64,000 bases of DNA, taken from contig NZ_UFTA01000002.1 of the NCBI RefSeq assembly GCF_900445265.1, forward strand, positions 868,001-932,000, written 5' to 3'. A model generated the notes under the pieces. The model did no database searches, was not told the DNA's origin, and saw only the letters and a list, made by a program, of their open reading frames with translations. Made by a program: the position numbers and the translations under genes. The DNA is from Anaerococcus octavius (GTDB taxonomy: Bacteria > Bacillota > Clostridia > Tissierellales > Peptoniphilaceae). This document shows, piece by piece, positions 1-10,055 of the stretch. Within the stretch, counting starts at the first letter, position 1; the number at the start of each line of letters is the position of its first letter.

Positions 1-1100
1 CCAAATTTTTTCATATTTTCTATATGAATTTGAAGGTTTTTAAATCCTTTTTCTAGATAGTCTAGATTTTCACTAGCTAGCATATCAATTGGCATACCTG
101 CATGGTATTTTAGTGATCTAATTGAAGTTACAATCACTGTTGCATCTGTTTTTAGTCCACCTAATCTACACTTAATATCATTAAATTTCTCGGCACCTAG
201 ATCTGCTCCAAAACCAGCTTCTGTAACTACATAATCAGCAATACCTAAAGCAGTTTTTGTAGCAATTAGTGAGTTACACCCATGAGCTATATTTGCAAAT
301 GGACCACCATGAATAATTGCTGGTGTATTTTCTGTTGTTTGAACAAGGTTGGCTTTTAAAGCTTCTTTCATAATTACTGCAACAGAACCTGTAGCTTGTA
401 TGTCGTCTACAGTTACAGGATTATTTGAATAATCGTAAGCTACTATCATTTTGCCAACTTTTTCTTTAAAATCTTGCATGCTTGTTGCAAGGCATAAAAC
501 CGCCATCATTTCTGTTGCAACAGTTATATCAAACTTATCTTCACGAGTTACACTATCAGTTTTATTTCCTAAGCCAATTACAATATTTCTAAGAGCTCTA
601 TCATTTAAATCTACACATCTTCTCCAAATAATTTGTTTTGGATCTATATTCTTTTCGTTACCTTGGTAAATATGATTATCTAACATTGCTGCAACAAGAT
701 TTACGGATGTTGTGATAGCATGAAAATCACCTGTAAAATGTAGATTTATTTCATCCATTGGTAAAACTTGACTATATCCACCACCTGCTGCTCCACCTTT
801 TCGGCCAAATGATGGTCCTAGTGAAGGCTCTCTTAAAACTGAAATAGCTTTTTGTCCAATCCTATTTAAAGCCATTGATAATCCAATATTCATAGTAGTC
901 TTACCTTCTCCACTTGGTGTAGGATTTGTAGCTGTAACTAAAATTAACTTTGAGCCTTCTTTTTTCTTATCAGCATAGCTTAAATCTAGTTTTGCCTTGT
1001 ATTTTCCGTACTTATCATAATTTTCTACTTCTAAATCCTTACAAATTTCATCAATATCTTTTAATTCAATCTCTCTTGCAATTTCTATATCTGTCTTCAT
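1..1100 (-). CDS. fhs: Formate--tetrahydrofolate ligase, N-terminal part (runs off window)
   Basis: This enzyme makes 10-formyl-tetrahydrofolate from formate, tetrahydrofolate and ATP in cytoplasmic one-carbon metabolism. The frame is open from the ATG at 1100 to the window edge, giving 366 codons of a protein usually about 555 residues long. The nucleotide-binding loop TPSGEGKTT lies at residues 61-69. It is followed by the family signatures [19 protein letters not shown] and [10 protein letters not shown]. The start is preceded by an AGG-rich stretch. It is the gene downstream of thiC on the same strand, but a terminator at about 1226-1256 separates the two transcripts. The identification is firm; only the C-terminus is missing. 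Confidence 0.96.
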   Translation of the reverse strand, partial: MKTDIEIAREIELKDIDEICKDLEVENYDKYGKYKAKLDLSYADKKKEGSKLILVTATNPTPSGEGKTTMNIGLSMALNRIGQKAISVLREPSLGPSFGRKGGAAGGGYSQVLPMDEINLHFTGDFHAITTSVNLVAAMLDNHIYQGNEKNIDPKQIIWRRCVDLNDRALRNIVIGLGNKTDSVTREDKFDITVATEMMAVLCLATSMQDFKEKVGKMIVAYDYSNNPVTVDDIQATGSVAVIMKEALKANLVQTTENTPAIIHGGPFANIAHGCNSLIATKTALGIADYVVTEAGFGADLGAEKFNDIKCRLGGLKTDATVIVTSIRSLKYHAGMPIDMLASENLDYLEKGFKNLQIHIENMKKF

Positions 1101-1220
1101 AAACCCAACCTTTCATCAAAAAACTTTCGTACATTTTCCTATAATAATTAAAGATAAATATTTTTAACTACAAGTATATTATCTAATTATAAATTTATAA
1201 ATCAATAATTTTTAAAAACA

Positions 1221-1262
1221 AAAAACTCAAGTATGCTTTGTTTTGGCAAACTTGAGTTTTTA
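1221..1262 (-). terminator. Rho-independent terminator after thiC
   Basis: An 11-bp hairpin with one mismatch (arms 1226-1236 and 1246-1256) is followed by a T-run on both strands. It lies 34 bases past the thiC stop and before the fhs start, so it most likely ends the thiC transcript. Confidence 0.8.
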
Positions 1263-1289
1263 TTTTTGGCTATCAAAGCCATTTAAAAT

Positions 1290-2585
1290 TTATAAAGTTA
1301 TATCTTTTCCTTCAAGAATTAAATTCATATTTCTCATAGAACACATAGCCCCACACATAGTGCATGTATCTTCCTCTTCAGGTGATGATGCTGCTCTGTA
1401 GGCTCTACACTTATCAGGATCCATAGCAAGTTCAAACATACCTTCCCAGTCAATTTTTTGTCTTCTTTTACTCATCTCAAGATCCCACTTATCAGCATCT
1501 TTTAATTTTGCAATATCTCCTGCATGGGCTGCAATTTTTGCAGCAACTATTCCCTCTTTTACATCATCTACATCTGGCAATCTTAAGTGCTCTGCTGGTG
1601 TTACATAGCATAGGAAATCTGCTCCATAACTTGCTGCAATAGCTCCACCAATAGCACTTGTGATATGATCATAGCCCGGTGCAATATCAGTTACTAATGG
1701 TCCTAGAACATAGAAAGGTGCATTGTGGCATAATTTTTTTTGTAATTTTATATTTGTTTCTATATCATTTATTGGAACGTGACCTGGACCCTCAATGATA
1801 ACTTGGACATCCTTTTCCCAAGCTCTTTTTGTAAGCTCACCTAAGGTAATAAGTTCAGCAATTTGTGCAGGATCTGTTGCATCATGAATACCACCTGGTC
1901 TTAATGAATCTCCTAGTGATAAGGTTACATCATATTCTCTTAAAATATCTAATAATTCATCATAATATTCATAAAAAGGATTTTCCCTATTATTCATTTT
2001 CATCCAACCAAACAATAAAGATCCACCACGAGATACAATTTCATTTATTCTTCTGTTTCTCATAAATATTTCAGCGTTAGCTTGATTGATACCGCAATGA
2101 ATTGTTACAAAATCAACTCCATTTTCAGCATGATTTCTAACAACATCTAAAAATTCCTCAGCCTTGATATGACTTAAACCCTTATCTAAAAATCCAACAG
2201 CATCATACATAGGGACAGTTCCTATCATTGCAGTAGATTTTTTGATCAATCTTTCTCTAAATTCTTGAGTTTTTCCATAATTTGAAAGATCCATAATTGA
2301 TTCTGCACCCATTTTAAGTGCTATATCAACTTTCTCCATTTCAAGTTCAAGGTTATTGATGTCTTTTGAAATACCAAGGTTTACATTGATTTTTGTTTTT
2401 AATCCTGTACCAATTCCTTCTGGAGAGATTGAGTTATGATTTTTATTTCTTGGAATAACAATCTCACCTTTAGCAATTTTTTCAACTAAGTACTCTTCAC
2501 TAACGTTTTCCTTTTTTGCAACTATTTTCATTTCTTCAGTTACAAAACCATGTTTAGCCGCTTCCATCTGTGTTTTATATTTCAT
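1290..2585 (-). CDS. thiC: Phosphomethylpyrimidine synthase ThiC
   Basis: ThiC is a radical-SAM enzyme that converts aminoimidazole ribotide into hydroxymethylpyrimidine phosphate for thiamine synthesis. At 431 residues this is the short form common in anaerobes and archaea. The cluster-binding cysteines near the C-terminus (about 408, 411 and 415) have CX2CX3C spacing rather than the CX2CX4C of the long bacterial form; I believe this is usual for short ThiC but cannot check. Other family blocks include the GTVPMYDA and EGPGHVP motifs. The ATG start is supported by an AGGAGG ribosome site at 2598-2603. A TPP riboswitch lies upstream, and no other thi gene is in the window. Confidence 0.95.
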   Translation of the reverse strand: MKYKTQMEAAKHGFVTEEMKIVAKKENVSEEYLVEKIAKGEIVIPRNKNHNSISPEGIGTGLKTKINVNLGISKDINNLELEMEKVDIALKMGAESIMDLSNYGKTQEFRERLIKKSTAMIGTVPMYDAVGFLDKGLSHIKAEEFLDVVRNHAENGVDFVTIHCGINQANAEIFMRNRRINEIVSRGGSLLFGWMKMNNRENPFYEYYDELLDILREYDVTLSLGDSLRPGGIHDATDPAQIAELITLGELTKRAWEKDVQVIIEGPGHVPINDIETNIKLQKKLCHNAPFYVLGPLVTDIAPGYDHITSAIGGAIAASYGADFLCYVTPAEHLRLPDVDDVKEGIVAAKIAAHAGDIAKLKDADKWDLEMSKRRQKIDWEGMFELAMDPDKCRAYRAASSPEEEDTCTMCGAMCSMRNMNLILEGKDITL

Positions 2586-2597
2586 AAATTAAAAAAA

Positions 2598-2621
2598 CCT
2601 CCTAAAAATTACTTATAGGAG
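2598..2621 (-). promoter_or_regulatory. Ribosome-site hairpin of the thiC leader
   Basis: On the minus strand the leader reads CTCCTA, 11 bases, then TAGGAG, so the Shine-Dalgarno bases of thiC can be closed in a perfect 6-bp stem. The CTCC arm can also pair with GGGAG just before the riboswitch core. This suggests that TPP binding controls translation start by exposing or hiding the ribosome site. The pairing is visible; the switching is inferred. Confidence 0.6.
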
Positions 2622-2630
2622 TATAAATAT

Positions 2631-2712
2631 GCTCCATTCCCGTGCAGGCATTATCCTGATTGGTTTAATGGTCGAAGTCAAAACTTCCTCTCAGCACAAA
2701 GCTCCCATAGGT
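2631..2712 (-). ncRNA. TPP riboswitch (thi box)
   Basis: The minus strand carries the conserved thi-box blocks in order: GTGCTGAGAGG, a small GAAG/CTTC stem, GACC, then the GGATAATGCC core and CGGGA. It sits about 45 bases upstream of thiC, its usual target, in the expected orientation. No T-rich terminator follows, so control is more likely translational (see the ribosome-site hairpin). Confidence 0.93.
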
Positions 2713-2988
2713 TGATAATTTACAATTACTATTATAAGGGAGATTTCATGTTTTGTAAAATATAATTAGAAATAAGAAATACTTTGTATATTTTGTGTTA
2801 TCAAATTAAATTTCAATAATTATTAAATTCAAAGATTACATTCTATTATTTCTAATAACTTGAAATTATTATATAATTCTTTAATTAATGAGCTTGGAAT
2901 AATTAATTCATTACTACCAGGAAAATATCCAGTTATATACACAATTTAAATACTACTACAAACTAGTATAACAAAAAGACGGTTATTT

Positions 2989-3738
2989 TTATTTCAATTC
3001 TGTTTTATTAAAAGTTCTACTTGCCAATGAAGTAAAAAATATGAAGATTATCAAGGCACTAGTAATTATCATAATATGATTAATAGATGTTAGCTTATCA
3101 TAAACTACATATCTAATCTCCATTATCGGAATAAAGTTTAGTATCTTTACTTTATCAAATAAGCCTTCTGGTTTTCCGTAAGCCATTAATAATGAAAATG
3201 ATAGTATATATATTGCTGATAAGCTTAGAGTTTTTCCTATATCCCTATATAAGAAAGAAATAAGGACACATACAGAAAACATAGCGCTATTTAGCAGTAT
3301 AGAGTAAAGGATTATTTTTATTATATGTATTATTCCTCCTGATATACCCATAGTTGTAAAGCCAAGTTTTGGGATCATTCGTATACATCCTGCTAGAGGA
3401 AAAACTATAATGAGTAAATTATAAATGATTAAACAAGTTATGATTTTAGAAGTAAATATATCTTTTCGTAAATTTCCAAAATAGATATCGTTATTTATAG
3501 TTCGATTTTTAAATTCTATTCCCAATAATGATGATGTTATAAGAGTTGCTAAAATTACTATTATTGTGGAGTCAAATACCATAGCATCAAATATTCCTAT
3601 GGAGTCTTTACTACTTTTTAAGTCTAAAATATAGCTCTCTGCACCAAAAATCCCCATTAGTATAATTGATAAAAAGGAGATGAGTATAATTTTATTATGT
3701 TTTATTTGATATAGGTCTTTTTTAATCAAGTTTTTCAT
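2989..3738 (-). CDS. ABC-2 type membrane permease
   Basis: A 249-residue hydrophobic protein with about six membrane segments and a short lysine-rich N-terminus, typical of permeases that work with BcrA-like ATPases in antimicrobial-peptide export or immunity. It is the last gene of a three-gene unit: ATPase 4449-5360, permease 3748-4446, then this gene 9 bases further on. The two permeases probably form a heterodimer. No substrate can be read from the sequence. About 250 bases upstream of thiC's riboswitch separate it from the next transcript. Confidence 0.75.
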   Translation of the reverse strand: MKNLIKKDLYQIKHNKIILISFLSIILMGIFGAESYILDLKSSKDSIGIFDAMVFDSTIIVILATLITSSLLGIEFKNRTINNDIYFGNLRKDIFTSKIITCLIIYNLLIIVFPLAGCIRMIPKLGFTTMGISGGIIHIIKIILYSILLNSAMFSVCVLISFLYRDIGKTLSLSAIYILSFSLLMAYGKPEGLFDKVKILNFIPIMEIRYVVYDKLTSINHIMIITSALIIFIFFTSLASRTFNKTELK

Positions 3739-3747
3739 TTTACCCTC

Positions 3748-4446
3748 CTATTTCAAATCGCATTTCCTAAAGTATACTTTTGATAAGATATTTAAAATTA
3801 CTAAATAAACTAAAGATACAAGCAATGCTTCAATATTTCCTGTTGCATTATCAATCAATAGTCTTGCTTGTCCTAGTGGGAGTATATGCGCAAAGCTTAA
3901 AGCTTTTTGTGAATTTAACAAAAATATTGTTAAAAAATACAAGGTAGTTGAAGCTACTAGTATCGTGCCTGGCTTTTTTAGTAAAATTGCTAAAAAAAAA
4001 ATTATACTTACAGAAGCACTATTTAATAAAATGCTTATTAAAATGATACTAATAACCTGTGATAAAGAGTAAGTATCTCCCCAGCCTTTTATTGCTGAAA
4101 ATATAATAGTTACAATAATTGGCTGGAATATTAATATTAAATTAGAAAATATTATAGAAACTAAGCTTTGTGTAAAAATCACATCTTTCCTCTTATGACC
4201 TGATGCAATATATTTATTAATTTGCCTTTCAGAAAAATTACCACCGATGTATAAAGCGATAAAGATATTCGCAACTATAAATATAAGAGGCATATTGTAA
4301 AGAGTTTTGTATAGGGCTTCTGATCCATTTTTGATGTTACTGTCAAGTAGCAATACAGAACTCATAATTAAAGATGCAATAAAAATAAATAGATTTCTTT
4401 TGTCCTTTTTTACTTGATAAAATTCTGATCTTAATATATATCTCAT
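3748..4446 (-). CDS. ABC-2 type membrane permease
   Basis: A 232-residue protein with about six membrane segments and a cytoplasmic N-terminus (MRYILRSEFYQVKKDKRN) typical of lantibiotic-immunity or bacitracin-type permeases. It starts 2 bases after the ATPase stop and ends 9 bases before the second permease, so all three are surely co-transcribed and probably form one exporter or immunity complex. Substrate unknown. Confidence 0.75.
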   Translation of the reverse strand: MRYILRSEFYQVKKDKRNLFIFIASLIMSSVLLLDSNIKNGSEALYKTLYNMPLIFIVANIFIALYIGGNFSERQINKYIASGHKRKDVIFTQSLVSIIFSNLILIFQPIIVTIIFSAIKGWGDTYSLSQVISIILISILLNSASVSIIFFLAILLKKPGTILVASTTLYFLTIFLLNSQKALSFAHILPLGQARLLIDNATGNIEALLVSLVYLVILNILSKVYFRKCDLK

Positions 4447-4448
4447 TG

Positions 4449-5360
4449 CTATGACCTTATCTTTGCAAATACATAATCTTCTAGTGATTCTCTTTCTCTA
4501 CGCATTTCTCTTATATTAATTTGATTTTCAAATAGCAAGGTAGATAAGTAATCAATATTCTCACTGAAGTTTTCTATTAATAGATGATCTCCTTCTATAT
4601 CTATGGATACATTAGGAAATTTATTTTTTAATATGCTGATTGTCCTACTGTTATCGCTAGTAACTATATAAATATAATCTTTTCTTTTATTTAAAAGTTC
4701 GTCTTTAGATATTTCTTCTATGATGTTTCCTTCATCTATTATAATGAAATCTGTCGCAGTATTCTCAAGCTCTCCTAAAATATGACTTGAAATTAAGAAA
4801 GTCTTACCTTTATTTTTATTTAGGTCATCTATAAGGATTCTAATTTCTTTTATTCCCTCAGGGTCTAGACCGTTTATCGGCTCATCCCAAATAAGAAAGT
4901 CAGGATTTCCTATAAGGGACATGGCTATTCCAAGTCTTTGCTTCATTCCCAAAGAGAAGTTACGTGCTTTTTTATTTCCAACACCGCTAAGTCCAACAAG
5001 GTCTAAAAGTTCACCTATCTCACGTTCATCTTCTTTTCCTAACTGAATTTGTTGAGCCTTTAAATTCTCTTTAGCACTCATAAAAGGATATAAGGAAGGT
5101 CCTTCAACTAATGTTCCTATCTTTCTTCTAGCTTCTTGTAGTTCTTTTTCTCTTGAGTTTCCAAAAAGTGATAATTCTCCGCTAGTTGGAAAAGCTAGTC
5201 CTGTAATCATTCTTATAAATGTGGTCTTACCTGCACCATTTTTACCAATAAACCCATAAACTTTACCTTTTTCTAGTTTTAAATTAATATTATTAAGTGC
5301 AGTATTGTGTTTATATTTTTTTGTTAAGTTTTTTGTTTCCACAATTACTTCTTCCGTCAT
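4449..5360 (-). CDS. ABC transporter ATPase, BcrA/lantibiotic-immunity type
   Basis: A 303-residue cytoplasmic ATPase. It has Walker A GKNGAGKTT (residues 39-47), the BcrA-type signature SLGMKQR in place of the usual LSGGQ, Walker B LIWDEP, and a switch histidine in SSHILGELE. The roughly 90-residue C-terminal extension is typical of peptide-resistance ATPases. It is first of the unit that includes the permeases at 3748 and 2989. The DNA between it and the transporter unit upstream holds only a degraded small membrane gene. Confidence 0.88.
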   Translation of the reverse strand: MTEEVIVETKNLTKKYKHNTALNNINLKLEKGKVYGFIGKNGAGKTTFIRMITGLAFPTSGELSLFGNSREKELQEARRKIGTLVEGPSLYPFMSAKENLKAQQIQLGKEDEREIGELLDLVGLSGVGNKKARNFSLGMKQRLGIAMSLIGNPDFLIWDEPINGLDPEGIKEIRILIDDLNKNKGKTFLISSHILGELENTATDFIIIDEGNIIEEISKDELLNKRKDYIYIVTSDNSRTISILKNKFPNVSIDIEGDHLLIENFSENIDYLSTLLFENQINIREMRRERESLEDYVFAKIRS

Positions 5361-5404
5361 TTTTTCCCTCCAACATTACTATATAATCTAAACTCCTAAC
5401 TTGA

Positions 5405-5643
5405 TTAAATACCTATGATATGACCTGCAAATATTACTATTGGTAGTAATAAGCTTCAAATTATATTCAACCTTATAAATAACTTGTTATTTTCTTTTAT
5501 TCCAAATATTAGCCTTACTAATCCAATAATTGGGTAGGCAAACATAGATGTAAATCCTGCTGGATTTAAATTTGTAAAGGTATAAAATATGATATTACGA
5601 ATATAATTGCGCCAAGTGCAAAAAAATTCTACCATTTTTTCAT
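5405..5643 (-). pseudogene. Degraded small membrane protein, paralogue of the gene at 10642
   Basis: Three reading frames must be joined to rebuild the product. MKKW, then a stop and a hydrophobic segment reading GAIIFVISYFIPL; then SMFAYPIIGLVRLIFGIKE; then, after another frame change, SLLLPIVIFAGHIIG and a stop. Each piece matches the intact-looking protein at 10642-10899 (VIFVISYLLPV, MFVCPIIGLIGLIFGVKE, LLLPIAMFVGHLI). It is therefore a pseudogene of the same family, again next to a peptide-type ABC transporter. Confidence 0.8.
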
Positions 5644-5699
5644 AGACATTCACTTCACTTAATTTTAGATATTGAATATTTTTATCTCAAATTATTTCA

Positions 5700-6425
5700 T
5701 CAAAATTCTTGTTTTTTCAATACTTTAATCGAAACTATAAGTGATAATAATGATAGAATCAGTATAGAAGTGACTTCACAATAAACATAAGGATTGTTAG
5801 CATTAAATATTAATATGAAGGCGGAACTCCATGGTAAGATATAAGGTAAAATGTTACTTGACTGCAAGAATCCTACTGAAAGTATAATAGAGACAGCTCC
5901 TGATATCAAAGACAATATAAATGCGTTTCTCTGTACTATACAAATTATTAAGTTTGGAAGTAATATAGCAAAACCTAGTATACAGGTTTTAAAATATAAT
6001 GTTATCAAGGAAATAATATAATCAGCTAAATTTAGTCCTTTAAAAATTATTAGTCCCCCAATCATGGTTAATAAAAAGCTAATAAGAGTCATTATTAAAT
6101 GCAATCTAAACCATGTAATTATTTTTTCAATAATAAAACTACTTTTTCTTTCAAGATAAGGTAAAATATTTTGTACTATATTATTTGCATACTCCCTTTG
6201 AAATATTAACGTAATAAAAGTAATACTTATTGCATGTATAAATATAAAATTTCCAATCATTATATTAGATTTTACCCACTCATTGAGTCCTACCCTACTT
6301 ACTGATTCACTCATAAATATATCCTTAACAACTAACATACCTATTAATAGTAATGAAAAATATATTGAGTAAGTATAAATTTTTGTGTTCTTAAGCTTTA
6401 ATAATTCTCTATTTAATTTCTTCAT
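5700..6425 (-). CDS. ABC-2 type permease partner
   Basis: A membrane protein of about 241 residues with six predicted membrane segments. It pairs with the ATPase at 6409-7293, whose 3' end it overlaps by 17 bases. I chose the ATG at 6425 (MKKLNREL) over the GTG at 6437 because GGTGAT lies just ahead of it. The pair resembles two-component bacteriocin-immunity or export transporters. Only one permease is present here, so it may act as a homodimer. Confidence 0.72.
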   Translation of the reverse strand: MKKLNRELLKLKNTKIYTYSIYFSLLLIGMLVVKDIFMSESVSRVGLNEWVKSNIMIGNFIFIHAISITFITLIFQREYANNIVQNILPYLERKSSFIIEKIITWFRLHLIMTLISFLLTMIGGLIIFKGLNLADYIISLITLYFKTCILGFAILLPNLIICIVQRNAFILSLISGAVSIILSVGFLQSSNILPYILPWSSAFILIFNANNPYVYCEVTSILILSLLSLIVSIKVLKKQEF

Positions 6426-7293
6426 ATATATCACCAACTATTTCCTCAAAGTATTCTTCCAACGTAGTTTTCTCAAAATATATTTCTGAAATTCTACCCC
6501 CATTAGAATATATTAATTGGATAATCATTTCAGAATTAATATCATTTCCCTCTATTCTTATAGCATTTTCATCCAATAAATAGTTTTGACTTAACTTGTG
6601 TTTTTTGAGAATCCCCATAATTTTTTCGGAATCTTTCGATTTAATTACCAATCTCTTTTCTTTATGAACTTCGTTTATATTCACACTCTTAACTATTTTT
6701 GTATTATGAATTAGATTGATCTGATCCACAATTCTTTCGATTTCTGGTAAATTATGACTTGATATTAAGATAGATTTTCCTGATTTTGCTAATTCTTTTA
6801 ATAATCCTCTAATTTCGATTACTCCTGAAGGATCTAATCCATTAAAAGGCTCATCTAATATCAATAAATCCGGGTCAGTTAACAAAACTCGCCCTAAGCC
6901 AAGTCTTTGTTTCATTCCTAAAGAATAATTTGCAAATATTTTATCTCCATGCTTTGTAAGACCCACTATATCTATGATATCTTTTATTCTTTTATCACAT
7001 ACATTTAATATTGACGCAAAAATTTTCAAATTATCATATGCAGATAAGTTTGGATAAAAAGCTGGATATTCAATTAAATATCCGAATTTATTAGAAACTA
7101 CACCATTAAATTTGATCTTTCCATAATCTTTTCTTACTAGTCCAACTATACATTTCATTAAAGTAGATTTACCCGCACCATTTCTACCAAGTAGTCCCAC
7201 TATTTCTCCGCTATCTATTGACAAATTTACATTATCTAAAATTATAGTTTCCCCATATGATTTTGTTAAATTTGTTATTTGTAGATAATTCAT
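6409..7293 (-). CDS. ABC transporter ATPase, BcrA/lantibiotic-immunity type
   Basis: A 294-residue ATPase. It has Walker A GRNGAGKST (36-44), signature YSLGMKQR, Walker B LLILDEP and switch histidine SSHNLPEIE. It has the C-terminal extension of the peptide-resistance subgroup. It overlaps and precedes the permease gene at 5700. The ATPases at 4449 and 22921 are clear paralogues. The substrate is probably a membrane-active peptide, inferred from the family. Confidence 0.88.
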   Translation of the reverse strand: MNYLQITNLTKSYGETIILDNVNLSIDSGEIVGLLGRNGAGKSTLMKCIVGLVRKDYGKIKFNGVVSNKFGYLIEYPAFYPNLSAYDNLKIFASILNVCDKRIKDIIDIVGLTKHGDKIFANYSLGMKQRLGLGRVLLTDPDLLILDEPFNGLDPSGVIEIRGLLKELAKSGKSILISSHNLPEIERIVDQINLIHNTKIVKSVNINEVHKEKRLVIKSKDSEKIMGILKKHKLSQNYLLDENAIRIEGNDINSEMIIQLIYSNGGRISEIYFEKTTLEEYFEEIVGDIYEEIK

Positions 7294-7347
7294 TAAATTT
7301 ATTCTCCTTATTTATATACAAATCTTAGAATACTTAATAAATATAAG

Positions 7348-7752
7348 TTAATCAAAATAATCTTTATCTAATTGTTCGTCTAAATAATCGTTTAAATTAT
7401 TTTCTAACTCATTATATCTATCTAAAGGAATTACATTTTTAGAACGTCCATTATCTACCATAATAATATATGGTATCTTATCAGTATTAATGTCTATATC
7501 ATTTTTTCCTTTATCAGTTTTATCAATATTAAGTATCCTCAAATACATTTTTTCATTTAAAGCTAGAGACTTAAGCTGCTCATTAATATCTTTATTTTTA
7601 TTATTAGTTATCAATAGACTATAAGTTTTAATGTCCTCATTCTCCGAATAATCTGAAACCCAATTTTTATCTTTTTTAGCATTGGATAATAATAATACAA
7701 CAAATGCTAAGATAATTATTGTTATAGAAATTTTAAATTTTGATTTTTTCAC
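7348..7752 (-). CDS. Small membrane-anchored hypothetical protein
   Basis: A 134-residue protein that starts at a GTG with GGGAGAGA upstream. A lysine-rich N-terminus and one hydrophobic segment (ISITIIILAFVVLLL, about residues 8-24) anchor it, or act as an uncleaved signal; the rest is charged, asparagine- and aspartate-rich, and would face outside. There is no lipobox. It lies 54 bases upstream of the ATPase-permease pair and is probably co-transcribed with it. I do not recognise the family; an accessory or immunity role is a guess from position. Confidence 0.65.
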   Translation of the reverse strand: MKKSKFKISITIIILAFVVLLLSNAKKDKNWVSDYSENEDIKTYSLLITNNKNKDINEQLKSLALNEKMYLRILNIDKTDKGKNDIDINTDKIPYIIMVDNGRSKNVIPLDRYNELENNLNDYLDEQLDKDYFD

Positions 7753-7891
7753 TTCTATCTCTCCCTTTTACTAATTTTTAATACTAAAAATAAGTTACTT
7801 CTATACTCATTAACATAAAATATATATTACATGACTCATTCTTTTAACATTCTAATATAAATTAAATTTCATTTCAGCTAACTTTTGTGAA

Positions 7892-7924
7892 TAAAAAAGC
7901 ACTAGAATTATAAAATTCTAATGC
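7892..7924 (-). terminator. Terminator after the NarL-type regulator
   Basis: An 11-bp stem with one mismatch (arms 7899-7909 and 7914-7924) is followed on the minus strand by six T. It lies right after the stop of the response regulator and separates that operon from the small protein at 7348. Confidence 0.85.
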
Positions 7925-7930
7925 TCGCAT

Positions 7931-8536
7931 TTAAAATGAATCAACATATCCTAATTCACGCACTTTATCTATCATTTCTTGGTAATTTCTAACGCCTAAC
8001 TTTTGATATATTCGTGATAAGGATACTGCCAGGCTTCTTACATTTGTATTTAGTTCTTTGGCTAACTCTTTCCTTGATAGCCCCTTTGAATATAGTTTAA
8101 CTATATGAATTTCACTTTTTGTTAACGGCTCTAACATATGGTTTTCTTCTGGAAAGATGGCTTTGCCTTTCAGGGCGATAGATTTTATATCTTCTATTAG
8201 TTTACTTGTCTCTTCTTCTTTGGAAATAAATCCTTTACATCCAATTCTTTTTGCTCTTTTAATATAGAAATCTAATTTATAGGCTGTTAAAATGACGATT
8301 TTGATGTCTTCATATTTATGAATCAATTCTTCAGCTAGGTCTAAACCATTTATTGTTCCTTCTATTCCTGTCAAATTAATATCTATAAGTAACAAATCAT
8401 AGTTAAGTACAGATTCATTTAAACTAAGGTCTCTAACATTATTTACTATATTTACAGAAATAGATTCGTCCGTCTCTAAGCTCATTTTTAAAGAAGTTGC
8501 GACCATTTTATGATCTTCTATTAATAAGATTTTCAT
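7931..8536 (-). CDS. Response regulator, NarL/LuxR family
   Basis: A 201-residue DNA-binding response regulator. The receiver domain (1-120) has the acidic pair ED at 8-9 and the likely phosphoacceptor Asp52 (LLIDINLTG). The C-terminal LuxR-type helix-turn-helix spans about 140-200 (LTKSEIHIVKLYSKGLSRKE). I chose the ATG at 8536 because GGAGGGTTGTCA precedes it. The gene overlaps the 3' end of its kinase, so the pair is co-translated. A likely target is the transporter operon immediately downstream. Confidence 0.92.
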   Translation of the reverse strand: MKILLIEDHKMVATSLKMSLETDESISVNIVNNVRDLSLNESVLNYDLLLIDINLTGIEGTINGLDLAEELIHKYEDIKIVILTAYKLDFYIKRAKRIGCKGFISKEEETSKLIEDIKSIALKGKAIFPEENHMLEPLTKSEIHIVKLYSKGLSRKELAKELNTNVRSLAVSLSRIYQKLGVRNYQEMIDKVRELGYVDSF

Positions 8537-10055
8537 TGACAACCCTCCTATCTACTGGAACTTCTATTTTAAATTCCACAAATGATTCATCTAATTCCTT
8601 TTGATTCTTAGAAAAATCAAAATCAAATTTTCCACCATATTCTTTTAAGTTGAATCTTAATATATTTAAGCCTATATTTCCCTCTACTATTTTTTCTTCA
8701 TGGTCTAAATAATCCCCATAATTTTTTATGGTAAGATGAATTTTATCCTTTACCGTTTTAAGAATAATGTCCGTACTATAACCTTTTGAATGTTTTAGTG
8801 CATTTATTAATAATTCATTGATACATTTGTAAATCAACTCAGCATAGGGACTGGGCAAGTCTATATTTCTATCACATTCAAATTCTATCAGCATTTCATT
8901 GTTTAAATACATGCTTTCTAAATCTACTATAAGCCTGTTGTAGGCGTCATAAAGAGAGTTATAATCATTGAGCATTGGATTAAAGGCATTTATTTCATGA
9001 CGAATCAAATCGTTTAACTTATCCAGATTTTCTATAATGTATTTTTTGCCAGATCCTGAAAGATTATCCTCTATCCACCTTCGTATTGCTATGATAATCT
9101 GTAGAATGTCATCATGTAAAAATGTCTGGATCCTTAGAGTATTTAATTTTTCAATTTCTAAATTTCTATGTTTTTCAAGATAATAGGTATCCAGCATTTC
9201 CTCAAAAGTTATCATGTTGGATTTTTTATGTTTTTCAAATAATCTAAATTCTACTAAAATCATGAAGAAGCTTAAAGAAAATAATATCACTCCTGAAAAA
9301 GATAAGGAGGTTAAATACAACATAATAAATAACAGTATAAATTCAGGAAATATTTTTTTCAGAGAACGGGAGAAAAATACTAAACCACTTTTGATTTTTG
9401 TCTTACTCATCCTATATAGCAGTACCGATTCAATGAAGATACATGTAAATAGTTGATACTCACTTATAGAAACTAGCCCCAAACCTTCATACTTCTTACA
9501 TATGAAAAAAGTGATTATAAATAAAGCTTGCAGTATTATCATTGTTTTACTTTCATATCTTCGAATATTTTTATCATTTAAATATAGTATAGTTGGAGTT
9601 AACAATAAAATAATCACAACATAATTAAATATTGAGGATGCTAGAAAGGTATTAAATTTCATCATAATTATTGATATGAGAATTCCTATTGTTGTAATTA
9701 ATGACATGAATTTGTTTTTATTGGATGGACTTATAAGATTAAAACTTGCAAATAGTATCAAGCTATATATTAATAGTTCGATGTGTTTACCTATTATTAA
9801 GTCTCTTAATATTAAGTCTTCTAGAAAATTAAAAATAATAAATAATTCAACTACTAGGCTATGGATTAAAATATATTTTTTTTCAGAATTTAATATGCAT
9901 ATAATATAGGATATGAAATTTATAATACTTAGTAAAAAAACTATTAAAATTCCTATATCTAATGTCTGCTGATATCTTATAAATGGTGCTATAGGCATGA
10001 ATAAAATAACTTGAAGTAATATATGCATAATTAAAATTAAATTTTGTTTTTTCAT
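8508..10055 (-). CDS. Sensor histidine kinase, NarL-partner type, polytopic
   Basis: A 515-residue membrane kinase. Residues 1 to about 270 hold eight or so membrane segments with almost no extracellular domain, so sensing is probably within the membrane. The phosphoacceptor block LHDDILQ (His about 314) is of the HisKA_3 type. The ATPase domain follows (NELLINALKHS N-box, GNIGLNILR G-box). Its 3' end overlaps the response regulator. Such short-loop multi-pass kinases often monitor peptide antibiotics together with a neighbouring ABC transporter; that role here is inferred. Confidence 0.88.
   Translation of the reverse strand: MKKQNLILIMHILLQVILFMPIAPFIRYQQTLDIGILIVFLLSIINFISYIICILNSEKKYILIHSLVVELFIIFNFLEDLILRDLIIGKHIELLIYSLILFASFNLISPSNKNKFMSLITTIGILISIIMMKFNTFLASSIFNYVVIILLLTPTILYLNDKNIRRYESKTMIILQALFIITFFICKKYEGLGLVSISEYQLFTCIFIESVLLYRMSKTKIKSGLVFFSRSLKKIFPEFILLFIMLYLTSLSFSGVILFSLSFFMILVEFRLFEKHKKSNMITFEEMLDTYYLEKHRNLEIEKLNTLRIQTFLHDDILQIIIAIRRWIEDNLSGSGKKYIIENLDKLNDLIRHEINAFNPMLNDYNSLYDAYNRLIVDLESMYLNNEMLIEFECDRNIDLPSPYAELIYKCINELLINALKHSKGYSTDIILKTVKDKIHLTIKNYGDYLDHEEKIVEGNIGLNILRFNLKEYGGKFDFDFSKNQKELDESFVEFKIEVPVDRRVVNENLINRRS

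Noticed and set aside
9214-9909. Plus-strand open frames inside the NarL-type kinase gene.
   Set aside because: They lie antisense to a well-supported membrane kinase and show no domain or ribosome site.
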